From: an uncultured Eubacteriales bacterium
GTDB taxonomy: Bacteria > Bacillota > Clostridia > Oscillospirales > CAG-272
Direction: 5' to 3'
Length of the DNA: 12,968 nucleotides
Assembly (NCBI GenBank): GCA_900546695.1
Contig: URDX01000041.1
Location: 1 to 12,968, forward strand
The number at the start of each line of letters is the position of its first letter. The stretch's first letter is position 1. The notes under the pieces are model-generated. The model ran no database searches, was not told where the DNA came from, and saw only the letters and a list, made by a program, of their open reading frames with translations. The position numbers and the translations under genes are program-made. Shown here piece by piece: positions 6,312 to 12,968 of this stretch.

Positions 6312-7010
6312 TCAGCCGGAGTACGGAAGCTGACCGTCGAGGAGGTGTGCGGCGGAGTGCGGTTTTTTCTCGTCGCGGTCGTAGATATACGACTCGCCCG
6401 TTTCGGTATCGTAGAAGCAGCCGACAACGTATCTTATGCCGTCGTAACCCTCGAGGCTGAATTTCAGGTAATAGGTCACGCCGTCGTCGGCGGGCAGTGC
6501 GGTAGGTGCGCCGTCCGCGAGCACTGCGAGCAGTGCGGACACATTATCCTTCTCGGTGCAGGTAAACACCGTCTGCTCGTCCGCATCCGAATAGCAGACC
6601 TCATACGACACGGCGAGCTCTGCGAGCGCGTCGGACGCGGGCAGCTCGGTCACTGACCACACGGTCGGCACACCGTGCTCGGACGATGCGAGAAACTGTT
6701 CCGCCTCATCGCCCTCGACGCGGGTGAGCACTATCCGCCCATCCTCGCTGTCGATTTTAGCGACACTCTCACCGAGCGCGGCGGGAACTATCGAGCGCCT
6801 GTCGACCCTTGTGTACGTCTTTCCGTCTATCTGAACGGCGCCGTCGGTCACACCCGCGGAGGGCAGCAGAAGGTCGCAGCCCGAAAGCGAGGTGACGAGC
6901 GCCACAGCCGAAAGCAGCGCGCAGAGCGCGGTGCGCAGCGTACGCAGGATACGCGGGGTATGCGGGGCATTCCGCGCGCCCCGGTCGTTCTTCATACAGT
7001 CACAGCGCAT
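6312..7010 (-). CDS. Putative lipoprotein of unknown function
   Basis: 232 residues. A long arginine-rich start is followed by a hydrophobic segment (about 28-43) and the lipobox L42-S-G-C45, so it is probably a membrane-anchored lipoprotein. The mature part has no motif I can name. It shows alternating strand-like stretches, and its C-terminal third (YYLKFSLEGYDGIRYVVG, then YDTETGESYIYDRDEKKP) looks like a beta-rich domain. The ATG at 7010 starts 2 bases after the stop of the upstream dCMP deaminase, with GAGGG a little upstream as a modest ribosome binding site. A second ATG five codons in (6995) has none. It is the last gene of the operon that begins with the PrsA-like lipoprotein, which supports an envelope role without defining it. 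Confidence 0.8.
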   Translation of the reverse strand: MRCDCMKNDRGARNAPHTPRILRTLRTALCALLSAVALVTSLSGCDLLLPSAGVTDGAVQIDGKTYTRVDRRSIVPAALGESVAKIDSEDGRIVLTRVEGDEAEQFLASSEHGVPTVWSVTELPASDALAELAVSYEVCYSDADEQTVFTCTEKDNVSALLAVLADGAPTALPADDGVTYYLKFSLEGYDGIRYVVGCFYDTETGESYIYDRDEKKPHSAAHLLDGQLPYSG

Positions 7011-7012
7011 AC

Positions 7013-7567
7013 TCAGCCCTCACCGCAGCAGACGCAGCCGTGCGTGTGCGCATGCGCGCCGCAGCCGCCATCGCGCTCCGCCTTATATTCCTCGGGGAGC
7101 GAATCGTCATTTTCTATCCAGTCGGCGACATTTATCTCGCGGTATTCGTCGCGCGTATCGCGTATGACCACCCGTTTAATGCCCGAATTGATTATCACCC
7201 GACGGCACATCATGCAGTTGCTCGTACCCGGAACGACCGCCCCGCTCGCGGGGTCGGTGCAGACCATATACATCGTAGCGCCCTCCATCTCCTCGCGGGA
7301 GGCGGAGATGACTGCGTTCTGCTCGGCGTGAATGCTGCGGCAGAGCTCGTAACGCTCACCGTGCGGGATGTTCATCCGCTCGCGCAGGCAGAAGCCCATA
7401 TCCGAGCAGTTCTCGCGTCCGCGGGGCGCACCGTTATAGCCCGTCGAAACGATGGAATCGTTCTTGACTATGATCGCGCCGTAACGGCGACGCAGACATG
7501 TACAGCGCTCGGAGACCGTCTCGGCGATATCGAGATAATAGTTCGTCTTGCTAATTCTCGTACTCAT
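7013..7567 (-). CDS. dCMP deaminase (ComEB-like cytidine/deoxycytidylate deaminase)
   Basis: Zinc enzyme converting dCMP to dUMP and ammonia in the cytosol, which supplies thymidylate synthase. 184 residues. The zinc site is H80-A-E82 (E82 the proton shuttle) plus C118 and C121 in NCMMC. The substrate loop STGYNGAPRGRENC (41-54) and RCTCLRRRYGAIIV (21-34) match the dCMP deaminase family, as does the additional Cys set C54, C60 and C76, which may bind a second structural zinc. The last 19 residues (166-184) form an unusual tail rich in Cys and His (C169, H172, H174, H176, C178, C180, C181). The ATG overlaps the galU stop as ATGA; AAGGAG at 7587-7582 lies 14 bases upstream, rather far, so translation is likely coupled to galU. 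ComEB in the competence operon is a homologue by name only; no competence genes are seen here. Confidence 0.92.
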   Translation of the reverse strand: MSTRISKTNYYLDIAETVSERCTCLRRRYGAIIVKNDSIVSTGYNGAPRGRENCSDMGFCLRERMNIPHGERYELCRSIHAEQNAVISASREEMEGATMYMVCTDPASGAVVPGTSNCMMCRRVIINSGIKRVVIRDTRDEYREINVADWIENDDSLPEEYKAERDGGCGAHAHTHGCVCCGEG

Positions 7568-8448
7568 AACGTTGCTGCCAGCTCCTTGAGATACTCGCGG
7601 AACTCGTCGCCGAGTTCGGGGTCGCGCAGCGCGGACTCGACATTCGCATAGAGGAAGCCGAGCTTAGAGCCGAGGTCATAGCGCTTGCCCTCGAAATCGA
7701 CCGCCGTCATACCGACCGAGCGTGCAAGCACGCGCATTGCGTCGGTGAGCTGTATCTCGCCGCCCGCGCCGGGCTTTGTCTCGGCGAGGATGTCGAAAAT
7801 ATCGGGCGTAAGCAGCACTCTGCCGAGAATCGAGAGGCGGGTAATAACCTCCTCGGGCTTCGGCTTTTCTATCATGTCGGTAACGTTATAGCAGTTTCCG
7901 CTGCTCTCGATGGGCTTTGCGTCGAGCGAGCTGTATTTCAGTATCTGCTCAGCCGTGACCTCCTTGACGCCGCATGCCGCCTTGCCGTACTTTTCGTACG
8001 CATCGCGCAGCTGTGCGCAGACGGGGGTCTCGCTCATGATAACGTCGTCGCCGTAGAGCACGTAGAACGGCTCGTCTCCGATGAAGTTGCGTGCCGCGAG
8101 CACTGCATGTCCGAGTCCGCGGGGCTCCTTCTGGCGGATGAAGTAGATATTAGCGCGCTCTGCATCGCGGCGCAGCTCGTCGACGAGCGCATCCTTGCCC
8201 TTTGCGCGCAGCGCGATCTCGTACTCGGGCGAATAGTCAAAATAATCCTCGATAGCGCCCTTTCCGCGGTTGGTTATGATAAGTATATCGGTCGCGCCGC
8301 TCTCTATCGCCTCGTTTACGAGGTAGGATATCGCGGGGCGGTCGACTATCGGCAGCGTCTCCTTGCAGACCGTGCGTGCTATGGGAAGCATTCTCGTACC
8401 GAGTCCCGCTGCGGGAATGACCGCCTTTGTTATCTTCTTTGTTCTCAT
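7564..8448 (-). CDS. galU: UTP-glucose-1-phosphate uridylyltransferase
   Basis: Makes UDP-glucose from UTP and glucose-1-phosphate in the cytosol, the sugar donor for glycolipid anchors, teichoic-acid and capsule decoration. 294 residues, normal for bacterial GalU/GtaB. Visible motifs are the nucleotide-binding loop AAGLGTRMLP (13-22), the conserved K29 in CKETLPIVD, GLGHAVLAA (111-119), the metal-binding acidic pair in LYGDDVI (131-137), EKPKPEE (194-200), and GGEIQLTDA with RYDLGSKLGFLYA towards the end. The family also contains dTDP-glucose pyrophosphorylases (RmlA), but the SYLVNEAIESG and KLGFLYA blocks favour GalU. GGAG lies 7 bases before the ATG. The gene follows the PrsA-like gene after 42 bases, with a palindrome in between, and overlaps the dCMP deaminase gene by 4 bases. 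Confidence 0.93.
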   Translation of the reverse strand: MRTKKITKAVIPAAGLGTRMLPIARTVCKETLPIVDRPAISYLVNEAIESGATDILIITNRGKGAIEDYFDYSPEYEIALRAKGKDALVDELRRDAERANIYFIRQKEPRGLGHAVLAARNFIGDEPFYVLYGDDVIMSETPVCAQLRDAYEKYGKAACGVKEVTAEQILKYSSLDAKPIESSGNCYNVTDMIEKPKPEEVITRLSILGRVLLTPDIFDILAETKPGAGGEIQLTDAMRVLARSVGMTAVDFEGKRYDLGSKLGFLYANVESALRDPELGDEFREYLKELAATL

Positions 8449-8469
8449 GATGTTTCTCCTTTTGTGACC

Positions 8470-8483
8470 GTACCGTACGGTAC
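8470..8483. promoter_or_regulatory. 14-bp perfect palindrome before galU
   Basis: GTACCGTACGGTAC is its own reverse complement and is flanked by further GTACC/GGTAC-type words, so several alternative stems can form. It lies between the stop of the PrsA-like gene (8493-8491) and the galU ribosome binding site. It may be an operator, an mRNA hairpin that tunes galU, or chance. No T-run follows on the minus strand, so it is not an ordinary terminator. Confidence 0.45.
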
Positions 8484-8490
8484 CGTTTTC

Positions 8491-9438
8491 TTAGCTGTTC
8501 TTCGCCTCGGACCATGGCAGAGCGAGCTTTTCGGGCGTCAGCTCGTCGTACAGCTCCGTGTGCTTTTCCTCAAGTCCCGCTTCTGTCTCGCCGCGAAGCT
8601 CACCGAAACGGCGCGCAAGATACGCATGGCGTATCTCCGAAAAATTCTCGTCTATCAGCTCATCGGTCAGCGCAACGCGGCGCACAACGCGGCAGCCGTC
8701 GCTCGCTGCTATAACCTTATCTACGAGCTCGCCGTCTCCGACCGCAAGCACCGCATCCTCAAGCTCCTCGACGAGCTGTCCGCGGGTGAAGCAGTAGCTG
8801 CCGAGCGTTCTGCCGTCGTGCGCAAGCTCGGACAGCGGCGTGCCTGCCTTTGCCTCGGCAAGTGCAGCCTCCGCATCCTGCGCGTCGCTCGTCAGGAGGT
8901 ATTCGATATAATAGAAATTCTCGTGCGCGTCGGCGGTTATCGTCGCATCGTCTGCCGCGAGCTCGCCGCCGTTTTCGCTCGTGAGCTTTTCACGCAGATC
9001 CTGCTCGAGCTGCTGCAGCTCCAGCCCGCGGCGGAAGAAATCGCGAGTCAGATACGCCTCGTGCAGCTGCGCCTCGAACTCATCCTTGCCGCCGTTCTCC
9101 TCCTCTGCGGCAGCGACGGTCTCGTCTATCGCCTTCTGCTCGTCGTCGGTCAGGCTGACACCGTTTTTTTTCGCCAGCTCGTACACCGATGCGCTGTAGC
9201 GCAGCGAGGACGAAACGGCATCGGAGAGCTCCTGCGCGCGCTCCTCATCCGACAGCTCATCGTCGTCGGACAGCTCGCTGTAGACGTTCATGTATATGTA
9301 GCGATAATGGTCGTAGCTGACCTCGAACGAGCCGAGCGTCATGACGGTATCGCTTTTGCCGCAGGATGCGAGCGAGCCTAGCAGCAGCGTGCCGAGCAGC
9401 GCCGCAGCAGCCGTGCGGAGTCCGTTTTTTAGGTTCAT
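8491..9438 (-). CDS. PrsA/SurA-like peptidyl-prolyl isomerase (foldase) lipoprotein
   Basis: 315 residues from the ATG at 9438. The signal peptide ends in the lipobox L23-A-S-C26, so the protein should sit on the outer face of the membrane. The first half is helical and highly charged, like the N-terminal chaperone domain of SurA/PrsA. About 173-256 resembles a parvulin domain: FYYIEYLL as first strand, then EAKAGTPLSELA, TLGSYCFTRGQLVEELEDAV and GELVDKVIAASDGCRVVRRV. Several usual parvulin residues are missing (the HIL start is YIEYLL, and GGDLG is reduced to TLG), so isomerase activity may be weak or lost and chaperone function may dominate. The frame extends upstream to an ATG at 9492, but that codon lies at the predicted transcription start, while AAAGGAAG precedes 9438. 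First gene of the operon. Confidence 0.8.
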   Translation of the reverse strand: MNLKNGLRTAAAALLGTLLLGSLASCGKSDTVMTLGSFEVSYDHYRYIYMNVYSELSDDDELSDEERAQELSDAVSSSLRYSASVYELAKKNGVSLTDDEQKAIDETVAAAEEENGGKDEFEAQLHEAYLTRDFFRRGLELQQLEQDLREKLTSENGGELAADDATITADAHENFYYIEYLLTSDAQDAEAALAEAKAGTPLSELAHDGRTLGSYCFTRGQLVEELEDAVLAVGDGELVDKVIAASDGCRVVRRVALTDELIDENFSEIRHAYLARRFGELRGETEAGLEEKHTELYDELTPEKLALPWSEAKNS

Positions 9439-9497
9439 CGTGATAAGTCTTCCTTTCCGCCGCGCAGGGGCGACAACGCTATATATATTCATTTTAT

Positions 9498-9526
9498 ATT
9501 TTAGTACAAAGCGCCCCCTTTGTCAA
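9498..9526 (-). promoter_or_regulatory. Promoter of the PrsA-like/galU/dCMP deaminase/lipoprotein operon
   Basis: On the minus strand, perfect -35 TTGACA (9526-9521), a 17-bp spacer and -10 TAAAAT (9503-9498), one base from consensus. Transcription would start near 9491, leaving a leader of about 52 bases before the ATG at 9438. This is the strongest housekeeping promoter I see in the window. Confidence 0.8.
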
Positions 9527-9569
9527 TAAAAAAGGATGAAAAGGAATTGTCTGAGAGCCGCATATGCAC

Positions 9570-9602
9570 TTTTTTATCGGATTTTTATCGGATTTTTTTC
9601 GG
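9570..9602. repeat. Three tandem 11-bp T-tract repeats between divergent promoters
   Basis: Units TTTTTTATCGG (9570-9580), ATTTTTATCGG (9581-9591) and ATTTTTTTCGG (9592-9602) follow without gaps. T-tracts repeated every 11 bp, close to one helical turn, are expected to bend DNA. They lie 15 bases upstream of the plus-strand -35 box and about 45 bases behind the minus-strand -35 box. Confidence 0.85.
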
Positions 9603-9617
9603 AGCGACGGAAAAAAC

Positions 9618-9646
9618 TTTACAACTCGGAAAAGATATGCTATACT
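9618..9646 (+). promoter_or_regulatory. Promoter of the YfhO-family gene
   Basis: TTTACA (9618-9623), a 17-bp spacer and TATACT (9641-9646); each box differs by one base from consensus. Transcription should start near 9653, giving a leader of about 73 bases that holds a small GCCCC/GGGGC stem (9695-9706). This position rules out coding starts upstream of about 9650. Confidence 0.75.
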
Positions 9647-9725
9647 GATTTCGGACAATTCTGCTTTATTATGGAAGAAACTCCGAAATACCCTGCCCCA
9701 CGGGGCGAAAGGAACAGTAAATATA

Positions 9726-12700
9726 ATGACGGAAAACAAGGACAGTCTCCGGCGCGACGGGTCGGAGACCGAGCAGCTGCACGGCGCGGCAGAAGATACA
9801 TATGCAGCGGTCGACGCATCGGAAGATACCGACCCCTTTATAAGCGATACCGCAGCACAGTCCGCATCCGGCTCGGCTGATGCCGAAATTGCGGATGCCG
9901 CGGCTTCGAGCGCTGAGGCGGCAGATTCTGAGACCGCAGGCGCGGCGGCAGCGAATGCAGAGCTCACCGGCATCAAGGCTGCCGACATTAACGCTGCGAA
10001 CATTGACTCCGCGAACATCGACGCTGCGAACACCGAAAACGCAGACACTGAGACCGAAAAAACAGAGACCGACGCAAGCGGGGAGCGGTCACTTTTTTCC
10101 CGCGCGTCGAGCGCGCACGCGCGCACCCGCGTATACGGCAGCTCCTGCCGACTGCTCACGGGCTACGAGGATCGCGTCGCAAGGAAGCGCGGGCTCTATC
10201 TGCTCTGGGCGTTTCTCATCCCGTTCGTGCTGCTGTTCTGCATCTATCTGTCGAGGGGGGTATACCCGTTCGGTAACGGCTCGGTGCTCATTCTCGACCT
10301 CAACGGTCAGTACGTCTACTTCTTCGCGGAGCTGCGGAACAAGCTGCTGCACGGCGGCAGTCTGCTCTACTCATGGTCGCGCTCGCTCGGCGGGGAATTT
10401 CTCGGCATATTCGCCTACTACCTCTCCAGCCCGTTCTCGCTGATAACCTGTCTCTTCCCCGAGTCGCATATCACCGAGGCGCTGCTGCTGATGTTCATGC
10501 TCAAGGCGGGCGCATGCGGCTTCTCGATGGCGCTGTATCTGCATGTCTCGCACAAGGGCAGAAAGCTCGGCGCGGTCGTCTTTTCCACGCTCTACGCGCT
10601 CTGCTCCTATGCGATAGTCATGGCACACAACACCATGTGGATAGACGAGCTCATCTATCTGCCGCTGCTCGCGCTCGGCATCGAACGGATGATAAAAAAG
10701 AAGGACTTCGTCCTCTACGTCGCCGTGCTCGCACTCTCTGCGATGTCCAACTTCTACATCGGCTACATGATGTGCATCTTCTCGTTCTTCTACTTTTTCT
10801 ACTATTACTTTGCAAAGAGCGGAAACGGCGAGAACAACCCGCTCGGTGAGCGCCGCCACCTGGTCCGCTCGCTCGTCCGCATGCTCATCTTTTCGATAAT
10901 CGCGCTCGAGATAGCCGCGGTGATGCTCTATCCCGCGTACATCTCGCTCTCCTACGGAAAAACGACCTTCCAGAGCCCGAGCTACGAGCTGAAAACAAAT
11001 TTCGACCTGCTCGACTTCTTCATAAAGATGATGCCCACCGCCTACGACACCGTACGCCCCGACGGTCTGCCGTTCATCGCATGCGGCTCGCTCACGCTGC
11101 TGCTCATGCCGATGTTCTTCTTTGCGCGCAAGCCGAGCGGCAGGGAAAAGCTCGCCGCCGCGGGCTTCATCGCCGTATTTGCGGTAAGCATGTCGCTCTC
11201 GCTGCCCGACCTCGTGTGGCACGGCTTTCAGACCCCGAACTGGCTTAACTACCGTTACGCCTTCATGCTGATATTCTTCTTCATCACCCTCGCATACCGC
11301 GCCTTTTCCGAGCTGCGAGAGCTCGAGATACGCTGGCTGCTGCCCGTCGTTTTTGCGCTCGTCGCGCTGATCGCGATTGCGCAGAAGGTCTGCGATTACG
11401 AATGGCTCAGCGACATCTACGTCATCTGGATAACGCTCGGGCTGCTCGCCGTTTCGGTGTTCTGCATCTGGGCGATGCGCAGCCGCGCAATGACGCGGAC
11501 AGCGCCGCTCCTGCTCGTCGCCGCCGTCTGCATCGAGACGGTCGGAGTCGGGATATTCCTCGAGCACCGCATGAACGGCGATGTGGTTTTCTCGAGCCGC
11601 AGCAGCTACGTTGACTATAATAAGAAATACGGCTCGATGGTCAAGGCGCTGAAGAACTACGACAGCGAGCATTACGGCTCGCTCTTCTACCGCATGGAGA
11701 ACACCGGTCACCGCACCGTCTGCGACCCGATGGCGCTCGGCGAATACGGCATCTCGAATTCTTCGTCGCTGCTCAACGCCGCAGTTATCGACACGCTCGG
11801 CGACCTCGGCTACGCCTCGCATTCGCACTGGTCGCAGTATAAGGGTCAGACCCCCGTCGCCGATTCGCTGCTCGGCATCCGCTACATCGCGGACTCCGCC
11901 GACGAATCCGCCTACGGCTACACCCGCATTCTCGAGAATGCGGATAACGGTCTGTACGGCTATGAAAATACGGACGCGCTCTCGCTTTTCTACGGCGTCA
12001 GCGACACGCTCACCGAGCTCGATCTCGACGAGCAGCACTACTCGGTCGACCCGTTTACAAAGATGAACGAGATAATCACCGCCATGCTCGGCGAGGATAA
12101 GACCGTAGAGGTGTGGAAGCCGATAAAGGCGACGCTCGACCTCTCGAACGTCCGCGAATCGACTATCAAGGAATCGGGCGACTACCCCCGCCACGAAAAG
12201 TTCGTACACGAGAGCGCGGGGCGCAGCGCTAAGCTCACCTACTCCTTCTACGGCGCAGGCGAGGATAATCCGATATTCTGCGTTTTCCCGTCGGTCTACG
12301 GCTCGTCGGGTCAGCTTTCGTATAACAACGCGGACCTCGTTAAGTATAAGAAGGAAGCCGTTGAGCACACCATCGCGCTCGGTGCGCTCCCGTCCGACGC
12401 ACAGGCGACCGTCAGCGTCACACTCACCGAGGACGAGCCCTTCTATGTTGTTGATAATATTCGGTCTTTCTGGTATCTCGATACCGCACTCTGGGAGCAG
12501 GTCGCTGCACGGCTCGCAGAGAACAACGGCAGCATTACCCGCTTCTCGGATACCCGCGTCGAGGGCACCGTCACCGTGCCCGAAAACGGTATGGTGTTTA
12601 CGTCCATCCCGCAGGACTCCGGCTGGAGCGTTTGGGTCGACGGCGAGCAGGTGCAGACCGAGACAGTGCTCGGCTCGCTCATCGCATTCCGCGCCGCACC

Positions 12701-12860
12701 CGGCGAACACACCGTGCGCCTGCGATATCTCCCCTCCTGCGCAGTCTACGGCGGTATTATCTCGATAGCGGGCGTCGTGACCTTCGCCGCCGCAATAATA
12801 CTTCTCCGCCCCGAAAGCGCTTCACACGTCCTCCCGCGCCGCAAAAAGCGCCGCGCGTGA
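9726..12860 (+). CDS. YfhO-family multispanning membrane protein with an added N-terminal tail
   Basis: 1044 residues from the ATG at 9726, chosen because AAAGGAAC lies 12 bases upstream and the promoter at 9618-9646 excludes the earlier in-frame ATG at 9564. Residues 1-155 are a hydrophilic Ala/Asp/Glu/Thr-rich tail, predicted cytoplasmic, with a pentapeptide-like repeat at 86-110. A polytopic membrane region follows (about 156-612), with the YfhO hallmarks PFGNGSVLILDLNGQY (181-196; D191 is the likely GT-C acidic residue), LLYSWSRSLGGEFLG, LALGIERM and the SNFYIGYM loop. A large outer domain (about 615-1003) ends with GWSVWVDGEQV (966-976), then a last membrane helix and KKRRA. In Bacillus subtilis YfhO acts with CsbB in glycosylating lipoteichoic acid from lipid-linked sugar. 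The same kind of role is inferred here; the acceptor polymer is unknown. galU in the divergent operon makes a matching sugar donor. Confidence 0.9.
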   Translation: MTENKDSLRRDGSETEQLHGAAEDTYAAVDASEDTDPFISDTAAQSASGSADAEIADAAASSAEAADSETAGAAAANAELTGIKAADINAANIDSANIDAANTENADTETEKTETDASGERSLFSRASSAHARTRVYGSSCRLLTGYEDRVARKRGLYLLWAFLIPFVLLFCIYLSRGVYPFGNGSVLILDLNGQYVYFFAELRNKLLHGGSLLYSWSRSLGGEFLGIFAYYLSSPFSLITCLFPESHITEALLLMFMLKAGACGFSMALYLHVSHKGRKLGAVVFSTLYALCSYAIVMAHNTMWIDELIYLPLLALGIERMIKKKDFVLYVAVLALSAMSNFYIGYMMCIFSFFYFFYYYFAKSGNGENNPLGERRHLVRSLVRMLIFSIIALEIAAVMLYPAYISLSYGKTTFQSPSYELKTNFDLLDFFIKMMPTAYDTVRPDGLPFIACGSLTLLLMPMFFFARKPSGREKLAAAGFIAVFAVSMSLSLPDLVWHGFQTPNWLNYRYAFMLIFFFITLAYRAFSELRELEIRWLLPVVFALVALIAIAQKVCDYEWLSDIYVIWITLGLLAVSVFCIWAMRSRAMTRTAPLLLVAAVCIETVGVGIFLEHRMNGDVVFSSRSSYVDYNKKYGSMVKALKNYDSEHYGSLFYRMENTGHRTVCDPMALGEYGISNSSSLLNAAVIDTLGDLGYASHSHWSQYKGQTPVADSLLGIRYIADSADESAYGYTRILENADNGLYGYENTDALSLFYGVSDTLTELDLDEQHYSVDPFTKMNEIITAMLGEDKTVEVWKPIKATLDLSNVRESTIKESGDYPRHEKFVHESAGRSAKLTYSFYGAGEDNPIFCVFPSVYGSSGQLSYNNADLVKYKKEAVEHTIALGALPSDAQATVSVTLTEDEPFYVVDNIRSFWYLDTALWEQVAARLAENNGSITRFSDTRVEGTVTVPENGMVFTSIPQDSGWSVWVDGEQVQTETVLGSLIAFRAAPGEHTVRLRYLPSCAVYGGIISIAGVVTFAAAIILLRPESASHVLPRRKKRRA
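9981..10055 (+). repeat. Five in-frame 15-bp units encoding pentapeptide-like repeats
   Basis: The units encode ADINA, ANIDS, ANIDA, ANTEN and ADTET (residues 86-110 of the YfhO-family protein). They match the A(D/N)xxx register of pentapeptide repeats, but five units are about one coil. At DNA level units two to four are most alike, as GCGAACAT(T/C)GAC recurs, which suggests recent slippage or duplication. Confidence 0.75.
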
Positions 12861-12870
12861 GGGGACACGG

Positions 12871-12913
12871 GGACGAGGGTACGCGCGGGGGACGCAGGAC
12901 GAGGGGTACGCGC
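12871..12913. repeat. Near-identical direct repeat after the YfhO-family gene
   Basis: GGACGAGGGTACGCGC (12871-12886) recurs as GGACGAGGGGTACGCGC (12897-12913), differing only by one extra G, with starts 26 bases apart. It begins 10 bases after the stop codon at 12858-12860. Confidence 0.75.
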
Positions 12914-12968
12914 CCTTTTGAAAAAGGCCTGGCGAAAACTTTGTAATAGGGAGTCTTTCTCGGGCAGA
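12913..12968. repeat. Second copy of the intergenic repeat family, cut by the window end
   Basis: A CCTTTT/AAAAGG stem (about 12914-12927) is followed by GGCGAAAACTTT (12931-12942), as at 6110-6140. TTTCTCGGGCAGA (12956-12968) is the exact reverse complement of 6209-6221. No terminator with a long T-run is visible for the YfhO-family gene before the window ends. Confidence 0.6.

Noticed and set aside
6126..6656. 176-residue plus-strand frame from the intergenic repeats into the lipoprotein gene
   Set aside because: It begins inside the repeat stack and continues antisense to a lipoprotein with a clear signal peptide and lipobox.
8107..9381. 424-residue plus-strand frame over the galU and PrsA-like genes
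   Set aside because: It spans two well-supported minus-strand genes and their gap, and has no promoter, ribosome binding site or recognisable domain.
9536..9880. 114-residue frame starting in the divergent promoter region
   Set aside because: Its start lies upstream of the promoter at 9618-9646, the purine run sits too close to the ATG, and it overlaps the YfhO-family gene in another frame.
9494..10159. 221-residue minus-strand frame rich in Ser/Ala over the yfhO 5' end
   Set aside because: It is the complement of the low-complexity tail and runs through both divergent promoters and the T-tract repeats.
10371..12710. 779-residue open frame antisense to the YfhO-family gene
   Set aside because: The sense strand encodes a recognisable membrane protein with promoter and ribosome binding site. 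The antisense product is an Arg/Glu/Val-rich shadow without motifs.
1..12968. CRISPR arrays, tRNA or rRNA genes, insertion sequences, prophage or toxin-antitoxin genes
   Set aside because: I looked for regularly spaced repeats, cloverleaf-type stems and transposase, integrase or toxin motifs and saw none. The short repeats present are dispersed or tandem, not CRISPR-like.

Overview
The window looks like chromosome of a fairly GC-rich low-GC-phylum (Firmicutes/Bacillota) bacterium, most likely a gut-type Clostridia. The reasons are GyrB and GyrA of Gram-positive length side by side, strong AGGAGG-type ribosome binding sites, three LxxC lipoproteins, a YfhO-family envelope protein and near-consensus sigma-A promoters. 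No genus can be named from the sequence alone.

Layout. Bases 1-338 are AT-richer non-coding DNA ending in the gyrB leader (a TATAAT box and several hairpins). On the plus strand follow gyrB (366-2435), a 145-nt gap with a DnaA-box-like palindrome, gyrA (2582-5155) and, overlapping the gyrA stop by one base, a lipoprotein gene (5155-5844). Bases 5845-6311 hold no gene but a stack of inverted repeats between convergent operons. A four-gene minus-strand operon (9438 down to 6312) then reads: PrsA/SurA-like foldase lipoprotein, galU, dCMP deaminase, unknown lipoprotein. Its promoter (TTGACA, 17 bp, TAAAAT) lies back to back with a second promoter (TTTACA, 17 bp, TATACT) driving a 1044-residue YfhO-like protein (9726-12860). 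Three 11-bp T-tract repeats sit between the two promoters. The last 108 bases carry repeats related to those in the 6 kb gap.

How the genes work together. GyrB and GyrA form DNA gyrase; the lipoprotein behind them is translationally coupled to gyrA but has no obvious link to topology. The minus-strand operon and yfhO share a divergent control region and mostly concern the envelope: extracytoplasmic folding, UDP-glucose supply, lipoproteins and probably lipid-linked-sugar glycosylation of a cell-wall polymer. The dCMP deaminase (dUMP for dTTP synthesis) is the exception.

Nothing here is clearly a new defence, mobile or biosynthetic system. The points most worth a second look are an acidic insertion in GyrB, a Cys/His-rich tail on the dCMP deaminase, a pentapeptide-like repeat in the N-terminal tail of the YfhO protein, phased T-tracts in the divergent promoter, and a modular family of intergenic hairpin repeats, one diverged copy of which appears to form part of the gyrB leader.
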